DNA of 32,476 nt, taken from NCBI GenBank assembly GCA_964437465.1, contig CAYTGI010000012.1:1-32476 (forward strand). Reading direction: 5' to 3'. The notes beneath the pieces are model-generated. The model saw only the letters and a list, made by a program, of their open reading frames with translations, had not been told where the DNA came from and did not search any database. The stretch comes from JAGQLF01 sp964437465 (GTDB lineage Bacteria; Patescibacteriota; Dojkabacteria; J137). Made by a program: the position numbers and the translations under genes. The stretch's first letter is position 1, and each line of letters opens with the position of its first letter. Shown here piece after piece: positions 1 through 5,711 of the stretch.

Positions 1-95
1 GGGCTTAGCAAGTCTGACTTACTCGCATGGTTGACTGCTAAGACCCCCAGACCCCGACTTCTCGTAAGCTTGCTAGTGCTACTTTAGTAGCTATA
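1..95. other. GC-richer window edge, no gene recognised
   Basis: This stretch is clearly richer in G+C than the rest of the window. It can fold into a hairpin (bases 4-14 with 33-42, one bulge) and a small 5-bp hairpin (78-82 with 87-91). I do not recognise a tRNA, tmRNA or rRNA end. The frame open from base 1 runs 28 codons to two consecutive stops but resembles nothing known. It may be the end of a structured RNA or a dispersed palindromic repeat cut by the window edge. Confidence 0.3.
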
Positions 96-152
96 AAACA
101 AATTATATAAACCAAATTCGAATTTCAATATTCAGTCCTGTATACTGAATTT

Positions 153-800
153 ATGATTCTACAAATACTTGTTTTTGTCGTTATTCTTATAATCCAATTT
201 ATGTTGGCATTGTACGCACGAATAATTAGACATAAAATTGACCAGAGATATTCATACCCTTTAGGAGAAATGATAGATGCATCTAAAGCATTAGAAAACT
301 ATGTCAAAATCTACAGAAAGGTTAATTTAAAAGTTCATGCAAATGTACCATTTCCAGCTTATGCTCAAGAAGAATTTGTTTTAATAAACAGGAACAAAAT
401 TTATAATATTGATTTATTCACCAATTTCTTTACACTCTACCAGCTTGAGTTATCTAAAAAAGAACATAATCTAGCTCGAAAACTATATATCTTTCAAAAC
501 TTTGTTTTCTTAATGCAAATCTTTTTGTTTATTCTTGGACTCGTTTTACAATATGAATGGTCATATATCCTTATCGTAGCAGCAATAGCTGTTCAAGTCT
601 TTTCTATTATGTTTAGTATTATTGGATTTATTATTTATGATTTTGTATTGACTGATACTTTGGAGATCTCTAAGGATTTATTGAATCTTGACGAGGTTGA
701 AATCGCAAGAGCTGAAAGTTTAAAAAATGATCTAAAATTCCATGTTTATGAATATCCTTTTGATTTTTTTAAAAGAGTTTTTGGTTTTCTGATTCCTTAA
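153..800 (+). CDS. Membrane protein, possibly a YugP-like peptidase relic without HExxH
   Basis: The protein has 215 residues, with one N-terminal membrane segment (about 2-22) and two more (about 117-135 and 139-165). A soluble part lies between the first and second. The layout (short anchor followed by ALYAR, a strand-rich linker, two adjacent membrane helices, then a helical tail) resembles the zinc membrane peptidase family of Bacillus YugP. The region where that family carries HExxH has no such motif here. If homologous, it is a pseudoenzyme. The link is by pattern only, and an unrelated membrane protein is possible. The start is the ATG at 153, and a TATACT box lies at 141-146. It stands alone just upstream of the RNase P RNA promoter. 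Confidence 0.7.
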   Translation: MILQILVFVVILIIQFMLALYARIIRHKIDQRYSYPLGEMIDASKALENYVKIYRKVNLKVHANVPFPAYAQEEFVLINRNKIYNIDLFTNFFTLYQLELSKKEHNLARKLYIFQNFVFLMQIFLFILGLVLQYEWSYILIVAAIAVQVFSIMFSIIGFIIYDFVLTDTLEISKDLLNLDEVEIARAESLKNDLKFHVYEYPFDFFKRVFGFLIP

Positions 801-814
801 AAATCCCCAAAAAA

Positions 815-823
815 TGGTATAAT
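815..823 (+). promoter_or_regulatory. Extended -10 promoter of rnpB
   Basis: TATAAT at 818-823 is preceded by TGG (TGn, extended -10). No good -35 hexamer is seen at normal spacing. The -10 box ends six bases before 829, exactly where the P1 helix of the RNase P RNA begins, so transcription probably starts at the first paired base. Confidence 0.75.
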
Positions 824-828
824 GTTCG

Positions 829-1210
829 AGGTCTATTCCAGAGAATAGCTGTTCGTTTATATCTATAGAATAAATGAATGGAGGAAAGTCCGGACTCCAA
901 TTTGGTCTGGTAAGTTCTTTAAAAGAATAACTAGATAAGTACCCTGAAGTACTTTTTAAGTACCACGGGCTGGGCGCAAGCTTAGGGTTATCCAACGAAG
1001 CCTTGGCATAGTTGGAACAAAGAGGGCAACAGAAAATAGACTGCCGATGATCTGCCTTTGGCAGGTACAGGTAAAGCTGAAACGGCGAGGTAAGAGCTCA
1101 CCGGTTCTGGTGGTAACATCAGGATGCTGGTAACCCCTACTTGGAGCAACCGAAAGGGCATAGATAAATTATTCTCTTAAACACAGAATCCGGCTTATGG
1201 GATAGACCTT
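829..1210 (+). ncRNA. rnpB: RNase P RNA (catalytic RNA of ribonuclease P)
   Basis: This is the RNA subunit that cuts the 5' leader from tRNA precursors. Conserved core elements are visible: GAGGAAAGTCCGGACTCC near 881-898 (the P4 5' strand region), a central ACAGAAA, GTAAGAGCTCACCGG, a GGTAACCC stretch of the tRNA-CCA-binding kind, and AGAATCCGGCTTAT near the 3' end. The ends are set by helix P1, where AGGTCTAT at 829-836 pairs with ATAGACCT at 1202-1209. About 381 nt suits a bacterial A-type RNA. No U-rich terminator follows. The RNA 3' end touches the stop codon of the convergent methyltransferase gene. Confidence 0.95.
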
Positions 1211-1934
1211 ATTTCCAAAGCAAAATATAAAGTTCACTATTAGACTTTAATCGCCTAGTTTTACTTTTTAAATTCAATCCTTTCGACATTCCTCTTATTT
1301 CACTCAAACTCCACCACCTTTGCTTTATTTTTGTTCTTTTATCAAAAATCGATTGGTCATTTTTATAAACTCTAATTCTCTCACTTGAAACAGTTGTATT
1401 TGTTCTTCTTGTAAATTTTTCGACTTTCCAATCAGATCGATATTTTTTTCCACCTTCACTCACAATTAATGTTCCGTTAATATTTGGAAGATTCAGTTTT
1501 GTTGGATTATCGATATTAATAAGAATTCTTCCATCTTTACTCAAAAGTGATTTGAGTTTTGACAATAATCTTTTGGCATCATTTCGAGCTGTAGCAATCT
1601 CATTAAAAGCATTCCACATAAGAATTATTAAATCATACTTATTTTTCTTATCTAGTTTAAAGAAGTCTTGATTGAGTATTTTAGAATTATCATTAACCTT
1701 AGTTTTTAGAATTTTCAACATTCCAGAAGAAGAATCAATTCCAGTTGTATCATAGCCACTCTTAGCTAGAGGAACTAAGTGCCTTCCAGTTCCGCACGCA
1801 ACATCTAAAATTTTATCCTTTTTAGATACAAGAGATTTAATTAAAGATAATTCTTCTTTAGTTACATCAGAACCTTTAACGTCTTTATAGACAATATCGT
1901 AGTATTTTGCTGTTATATCGTTTGGATTAGCCAT
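1209..1934 (-). CDS. Class I SAM-dependent methyltransferase
   Basis: The protein has 241 residues and a Rossmann-type methyltransferase fold. Motif I ILDVACGTG lies at residues 42-50 and binds S-adenosylmethionine. The acidic end of strand 2 follows (GIDSS, 65-69), then QDFFKL (89-94) and YDLIILMWNAFNEI (100-113), as in the Methyltransf_25/11 families. The C-terminal half contains WKVEKFTRR and KQRWWSLSEI, features that some small-molecule methyltransferases have, but the substrate cannot be named. The start is an ATG. The stop overlaps the last bases of the RNase P RNA on the other strand. It is the last gene of the minus-strand run that begins at leuS. Confidence 0.85.
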   Translation of the reverse strand: MANPNDITAKYYDIVYKDVKGSDVTKEELSLIKSLVSKKDKILDVACGTGRHLVPLAKSGYDTTGIDSSSGMLKILKTKVNDNSKILNQDFFKLDKKNKYDLIILMWNAFNEIATARNDAKRLLSKLKSLLSKDGRILINIDNPTKLNLPNINGTLIVSEGGKKYRSDWKVEKFTRRTNTTVSSERIRVYKNDQSIFDKRTKIKQRWWSLSEIRGMSKGLNLKSKTRRLKSNSELYILLWK

Positions 1935-1971
1935 TATTAGATGGTTAGGCTACTAGATAATTAGGTAATTA

Positions 1972-2027
1972 GTACATTAGTACATTGGTACATTGGTACA
2001 TTGGTACATTGGTACATTGGTACATTT
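1972..2027. repeat. 8-bp tandem repeat, seven units of GTACATTG
   Basis: Five perfect GTACATTG units at 1980-2019 are flanked by one variant on each side (GTACATTA at 1972-1979, GTACATTT at 2020-2027). The left flank (1936-1971) is rich in ATTAG and TTAGG words of similar length. It fills the spacer between the EpmA-like gene and the methyltransferase gene and lies outside any plausible reading frame. Confidence 0.95.
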
Positions 2028-2060
2028 AAATTATATATTCGCCAAGATAATAATTTTCAA

Positions 2061-2091
2061 TTCGTAATTATTAATTACTAATTCTTAATTC
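2061..2091. repeat. Degenerate TTCGTAATTATTAATTACTAATTC spacer repeat
   Basis: This is a run of related 7-8 bp words (TTCGTAA, TTATTAA, TTACTAA, TTCTTAA) just downstream of the EpmA-like stop codon. A closely similar word pair, TTCGTAATTCGTAATTT, occurs inside leuS at 7390-7406. It is a low-complexity spacer element, not a gene. Confidence 0.7.
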
Positions 2092-2094
2092 AAG

Positions 2095-3198
2095 TCACTC
2101 CCACTCACTCGGAGGAAAGAAATTTATATCTGAAATATTTTCTACATCCGCTAAAATCATTACAAGCCTATCTAAACCAATTCCAATTCCCGCAACCTCA
2201 GGCATTCCTAATTTTAAGGCATCAACAAGATCTTTATCGTATTTAATCTCTTCTTTTCCAAGCTTTGCTCGTTCAGACTGTTCCTCATCAAACCGTCTTT
2301 TCTGTTCTTCCCAATCAGTTAATTCTGTATATCCATTTCCTATCTCTTTTCCAGCAATGTACAGTTCAACTTTTTCCGAAACTAAAGAATCATTTTCCTT
2401 AACTTTAGTTAATGGACAGAGAATTCTAGGAAAATCATATACGAATGTAGGTTTATTTTTTGAGAGATTTGGTTCAACTTCACTTGAGAAAATTATTTCA
2501 AAAATCGTCTGCCAATCGTCTTTTGCATTAACTGAATAACCTTTGTTTAAAGCAATTTTTCTAAACACATCGACTTCCCTAATATCCTCAAGCTCCAAAT
2601 CAGTATATTTTCTGAGTAATTCACGAACTGAAAATCTATCCCACTTCCCTCCAAAATCAATCTCTTGTCCTTGATACCTCACCCCCTGCCCCTCTCCTTT
2701 TAGGAGAGGGTGGCCGAAGGCCGGGTGAGGTCTTTGGGATTTTGAATTTTGGATTTCGAATTTTTGATGTAAGTGTTGGATAATTGCAACAACCAACTCT
2801 TCAGTTGTATCCATTAAATCAAAGTAGTTATCCCCCACCTGGTACCATTCAAGCATTGTAAATTCAGGGCTATGATTTGGACTAATCTCCTCCAAGCCTC
2901 TAAAAACTTTTGTTACTGTAAAATGATTCCCAAGACCTGCTACTAGAATTTTTTTATTCCATGTTTCAGTAGAAGGAATTAGGTAAGCTCTTTTAGCTGT
3001 TCCATCTTGAAGAGTTATATCTGTATGAAGAGCATCTAAATAACGTTCTTGAGGTAATGCATCAGCAAGAATAGGGCTTTCAAGTTCATGATAATCCCGA
3101 TCCTCAAAGAATTTACGAATAGCTTTGATTGTGTATTCTTTAACAAAGTACCTCTCAAAAAGTTCTGGATTTTGTTTAAGTTTTTGCCAAGTTTTCAA
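2095..3198 (-). CDS. epmA: EpmA/GenX-like EF-P lysyl ligase (truncated LysRS paralogue)
   Basis: This is a class II aminoacyl-tRNA-synthetase catalytic domain of the lysine type, without the N-terminal OB anticodon-binding domain. It has 367 residues and starts directly at the catalytic domain, as EpmA (PoxA/GenX/YjeA) does. Visible signatures are motif 2 region FRGLEE...SPEFTMLEWY (99-119), KPTFVYDFPR, and the motif 3 region ALKLGMPEVAG...GIGLDRLVM near the C-terminus. EpmA attaches (R)-beta-lysine to a lysine of elongation factor P. The efp gene lies two genes upstream in the same orientation, which supports this role. Residues 157-174 are encoded by a palindromic repeat (2677-2730). The start is TTG, chosen because the match begins immediately. 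A true LysRS should be encoded elsewhere. Confidence 0.85.
   Translation of the reverse strand: MKTWQKLKQNPELFERYFVKEYTIKAIRKFFEDRDYHELESPILADALPQERYLDALHTDITLQDGTAKRAYLIPSTETWNKKILVAGLGNHFTVTKVFRGLEEISPNHSPEFTMLEWYQVGDNYFDLMDTTEELVVAIIQHLHQKFEIQNSKSQRPHPAFGHPLLKGEGQGVRYQGQEIDFGGKWDRFSVRELLRKYTDLELEDIREVDVFRKIALNKGYSVNAKDDWQTIFEIIFSSEVEPNLSKNKPTFVYDFPRILCPLTKVKENDSLVSEKVELYIAGKEIGNGYTELTDWEEQKRRFDEEQSERAKLGKEEIKYDKDLVDALKLGMPEVAGIGIGLDRLVMILADVENISDINFFPPSEWE
2677..2730. repeat. 54-bp palindromic repeat inserted in frame in the EpmA-like gene
   Basis: The outer arms are CCTCACCC (2677-2684) and GGGTGAGG (2723-2730). Inside lie a hairpin of CCCTCTCCT with AGGAGAGGG (2690-2698/2702-2710) and a second one of GGCC-GAA-GGCC (2712-2722). 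It is far more GC-rich than its surroundings. Its length is exactly 18 codons in register, read as PHPAFGHPLLKGEGQGVR. It resembles the widespread REP/MITE-like CTCACCC...CCTCTCC...GGAGAGG...GGGTGAG elements. Confidence 0.9.
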
Positions 3199-3246
3199 TT
3201 AGATTATTAGTTAATTAGGTTATTAGTAAAGGATTTTATCATTTTT

Positions 3247-3600
3247 TCACCTTAGTTTAGATATGAAAGTATTAAGAATTTTTAATATTTCTTCAAGTAA
3301 TTGATCTATTTTTTTGAAGTCTTGATCATCAATAAACTTCAGATTTAATGCTAATTCAAGTTGTGTTCTTACTTCTCCAACTGAACCTCTTGAAATCTGC
3401 TGGAATCTTCTATAATCACCTCTACTCCCTCTCATCGATCCTTCTGCAATATTGGAAGGAATCGAAATTGAAGCTCTTCTTATCTGTGAAACTAATCCAA
3501 ATTTTTCATCTCTTGGGAATTTCAGAGTAAGATGATAAATAAGCTCAACACATAACATTGATTTTTTCCAAACAATTAGCTCCCTATATGTTGTTATCAT
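3247..3600 (-). CDS. Four-helix-bundle protein (S23/IVS-type family)
   Basis: The protein has 117 residues from the ATG at 3600. It carries the typical pattern of the four-helix-bundle family first found in 23S rRNA intervening sequences: YRELIVWKKSM at the start, LVSQIRRASISIPSNIAEG in the middle, then a helix with FQQISRGSVGEVRTQLELAL. The molecular role of the family is not established. A TTG start 9 codons upstream is open but does not match the family start. It sits between efp and the EpmA-like gene on the same strand with about 50-70 bp spacers of ATTAG-type repeats, so it may be a late insertion into that pair. Confidence 0.9.
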   Translation of the reverse strand: MITTYRELIVWKKSMLCVELIYHLTLKFPRDEKFGLVSQIRRASISIPSNIAEGSMRGSRGDYRRFQQISRGSVGEVRTQLELALNLKFIDDQDFKKIDQLLEEILKILNTFISKLR

Positions 3601-3668
3601 AACAAACTGTATGGGGAATTTTATCAATTATTACTAATTATCTAATTTACTTATCACCTAATCACTTT

Positions 3669-4229
3669 CTAAGCTTTTGAAAAATATGCCTTATCTTCAG
3701 TGTTTACAACAATCTTATCTCCTCTATTTACGAAAAGTGGTACATGAATTGTTGCTCCCGTTTCTAATGTTACTTCTTTAGTAGGATTTCCAGATGTATT
3801 TCCTTTATCTCCACCTTGGGCTGCTTCAGTTACTTCAAGTGTAACTTTAGGTGGTAGATTTAAGGATATAGGTTTTTCTTCGTAGAACATTGCAGTGTAT
3901 TTTCCGTCCGCAATAAGAAAATCAGTTCCACCGTCAATATTTTCTAATGGAACATTAACCATTTCGTATGTGTCTGAATCCATAAAATAAGCGGTATCTT
4001 CGTCAGCGTATGAGTAATTCACACTCTTAGTAACTACTTCAACTTCTTCAACGGACTCTCCCGATCTAATTGTGTTATTCACTATTCTTCCGGAAATTAG
4101 TCCTTTTAGTTTTAACCTATTAAAGGCACCTCCTTTTCCAGGTTTATAAAATTCTCGATCTAAAATTAAAGTTGGTTCGTTATTATAAAGAATAACCATT
4201 CCTTTTTTAACGTCTGATGTCATTGCCAT
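3669..4229 (-). CDS. efp: Translation elongation factor P
   Basis: The protein has 186 residues, the usual length, with a KOW-like N-terminal domain and two OB domains. EF-P binds between the P and E sites of the ribosome and relieves stalling at polyproline. The tip loop reads KPGKGGAF, so K32 is the expected modification site, matching the lysine used by the EpmA pathway (as in E. coli) rather than the arginine of the EarP type. The C-terminal domain has the family's TGATIHVPLFVNRGDKI...T stretch. The start ATG at 4229 is followed by a second in-frame ATG two codons later. It has its own promoter just upstream. Confidence 0.97.
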   Translation of the reverse strand: MAMTSDVKKGMVILYNNEPTLILDREFYKPGKGGAFNRLKLKGLISGRIVNNTIRSGESVEEVEVVTKSVNYSYADEDTAYFMDSDTYEMVNVPLENIDGGTDFLIADGKYTAMFYEEKPISLNLPPKVTLEVTEAAQGGDKGNTSGNPTKEVTLETGATIHVPLFVNRGDKIVVNTEDKAYFSKA

Positions 4230-4249
4230 ATAAGTATTTTAAACATTAG

Positions 4250-4278
4250 ATTTTACGATAATAGTTGAGATTTGTAAA
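4250..4278 (-). promoter_or_regulatory. Promoter of efp
   Basis: On the minus strand, TTTACA (plus-strand 4273-4278) and TAAAAT (4250-4255) are separated by exactly 17 bases. Each differs from the sigma-70-type consensus at one position. The predicted start of transcription leaves a leader of only about a dozen bases before the efp ATG. It overlaps the spacer after the DUF5995-like gene. Confidence 0.55.
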
Positions 4279-4279
4279 T

Positions 4280-5023
4280 TTAGACTTTCTTTAGTTCCGA
4301 AAGAAGTTTTAGTTTCTGATCAATTCGTATATATTTACTCCAAAGATCAATTAGTAGTATAGATTTTCCCTCAGCATCTTCGTGAATACTTTCTAGATCT
4401 ATTAATCCATCTCTTAACTTTTGTGCATTATCCCAAGCATTTCTCCTCCATTTCACAATAATATCTGTAAATGCTTTTAAGTAAATCGGTTTTAAAATTA
4501 ATCCTCCAAAACCTAAGAAATCATGTTCCTTCCATGCTAGATAAGAAAGTATTCCTGGTAAAACTTCTAATAAAATCTCATTAATCTTTTCAAAGTCATT
4601 TTTATTAAAATAATCAGTTTTATTAATTGCATTCGCTAAATCTCCATTTATGTGTACATTAATTCCAAGTAACATCTGGAGAAAAGGAATATCTCTGCCA
4701 GTCTTACAATATTCAAAGTAATTAAACCACGGAGAAGGTGCTTGTTCTTTTTCTAAGAAATCGGCTAGTGGATGAAAATATAATTCAGCGAACACAATAT
4801 CCAAAACCTCCATAGAAGTATAGTCTTCAAAATATTTCTCATCAGAAGAGTGGTGAAATTGAACGGCTTTTGTAACTTCGTAATACGTCTTCAAAAAAGG
4901 GATGAGATGGTTTTCAGGGGATTTATCTTTCTCATCAGAAAAGAGCTCAAGGCTCTTTTCCATTAATGAAATAACTTCGCTTATATTATTATGTTTGATC
5001 CCTAATTTTGATGTAAGTTCCAT
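4280..5023 (-). CDS. DUF5995-like protein
   Basis: The protein has 247 residues from the ATG at 5023. It is mainly helical. The central LQMLLGINVHINGDLANAI motif, preceded by a conserved-looking stretch with HPLADFL and WFNYFEYCKTG, resembles the DUF5995 family (core pattern L.G.NAHINyDL). No enzymatic activity is known for that family. His and Asp residues in the HIN-DL motif could be functional. The frame is open up to 5113, but that longer version would overlap the preceding gene, so the internal ATG is preferred. It is probably co-transcribed with the small gene at 5052-5342. Confidence 0.75.
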   Translation of the reverse strand: MELTSKLGIKHNNISEVISLMEKSLELFSDEKDKSPENHLIPFLKTYYEVTKAVQFHHSSDEKYFEDYTSMEVLDIVFAELYFHPLADFLEKEQAPSPWFNYFEYCKTGRDIPFLQMLLGINVHINGDLANAINKTDYFNKNDFEKINEILLEVLPGILSYLAWKEHDFLGFGGLILKPIYLKAFTDIIVKWRRNAWDNAQKLRDGLIDLESIHEDAEGKSILLIDLWSKYIRIDQKLKLLSELKKV

Positions 5024-5051
5024 ACAATAAGTATAGAACAAAACTAAAGAC

Positions 5052-5342
5052 TTAACCTTCGCTTTTAATTTGCAAAGTACTAATAATCTTATTCCAATCA
5101 GCTCCATCATCATCTGTAAACTCTTCCATTAGTCTTAAAACCCTTTGCGGATCAGCAGATTCAATTAATTTCCAAGCATTGTGAGCATTATGTGGATGGG
5201 TAAAATACAATCCAAGATCAGATTTAATAGCAACTGTATCTAAAATTTGCGATGGATTAGCTGGAATATCAATATATCCACCATTTCCATCTGAACCAAT
5301 CTCATCATCAGGTATATCGGCAAACGTTTGGTAATCACTCAT
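5052..5342 (-). CDS. Small acidic protein of unknown function
   Basis: The protein has 96 residues from the ATG at 5342 and begins MSDYQTFADIPDDEIGS. It is acidic (pI low by eye), with an N-terminal Asp/Gly/Pro-rich part and a C-terminal half likely to be helical (HNAWKLIES...RVLRLMEEF). No signal peptide or membrane segment is seen. I recognise no family. The open frame extends 13 codons further to a TTG, but that extension would be hydrophobic and unlike the rest. The gene follows the leuS-operon terminator and precedes the DUF5995-like gene by 28 bp. Confidence 0.65.
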   Translation of the reverse strand: MSDYQTFADIPDDEIGSDGNGGYIDIPANPSQILDTVAIKSDLGLYFTHPHNAHNAWKLIESADPQRVLRLMEEFTDDDGADWNKIISTLQIKSEG

Positions 5343-5377
5343 GTAATTAAATATAAAAAGTAAATTAAAATAAGTTA

Positions 5378-5412
5378 CCAAAAGAAAACAACTCAGTCTC
5401 GAAAACTGAGTT
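5378..5412 (-). terminator. Intrinsic terminator after the leuS operon
   Basis: AACTCAG (5390-5396) pairs with CTGAGTT (5406-5412). Read on the minus strand, the hairpin is followed by TGTTTTCTTTTGG. It lies 26 bp after the stop of the small gene behind leuS. Confidence 0.8.
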
Positions 5413-5438
5413 GAAATCTAATTTATTCTGAAGAGAGT

Positions 5439-5708
5439 TTAGAATTCTAGATGTCTTGACCTTGTTTGGTGAATACGTTCAATTGCTTCTTCATAACTGC
5501 CTAATGTGATTGCAATACTGGTCAATACTTTTAAATTAGAGCAATCTACATTATCTCTCATTGGGAAGTTTTCCAAACCATACCTAACTAATTCAGGATT
5601 TATTTTATAATACCGACCCATTTCTTGGTAAATATCATCACCCATCGTATCCCTTGTATTATCACTAACTAAATCTTCAAAATTAGTTGCTGTAGATTCT
5701 ACTCCCAT
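5439..5708 (-). CDS. Small protein of unknown function behind leuS
   Basis: The protein has 89 residues, with no membrane segment, and is probably helical. It contains DDIYQEMGRYYKINPELVRYG and ends TRSRHLEF. I recognise no family. It starts with an ATG three bases after the leuS stop codon and is followed by an intrinsic terminator, so it is almost certainly the second gene of a leuS operon. The tight coupling, not the sequence, is the main evidence that it is real. Confidence 0.65.
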   Translation of the reverse strand: MGVESTATNFEDLVSDNTRDTMGDDIYQEMGRYYKINPELVRYGLENFPMRDNVDCSNLKVLTSIAITLGSYEEAIERIHQTRSRHLEF

Positions 5709-5711
5709 AAT

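Noticed and set aside
1..87. 28-codon plus-strand frame at the left edge
   Set aside because: Its composition differs from real genes here and no family is recognised. It is more likely part of a repeat or RNA.
732..995. Open frame on the minus strand across the RNase P RNA 5' half
   Set aside because: It is antisense to a well-supported RNA gene and its promoter and has no protein-like signature.
1972..2027. CRISPR array
   Set aside because: The 8-bp units are directly adjacent without spacers, so it is a simple tandem repeat.
2095..3198. Regular lysyl-tRNA synthetase
   Set aside because: The anticodon-binding OB domain is missing and the protein starts directly at the catalytic domain, as EpmA does. 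The efp gene is nearby.
3348..3530. Plus-strand frame inside the four-helix-bundle gene
   Set aside because: It is a shadow of a clear family member on the other strand.
5024..5113. N-terminal extension of the DUF5995-like protein
   Set aside because: It would overlap the preceding gene by about 60 bases, while an internal ATG at 5023 fits the spacing.
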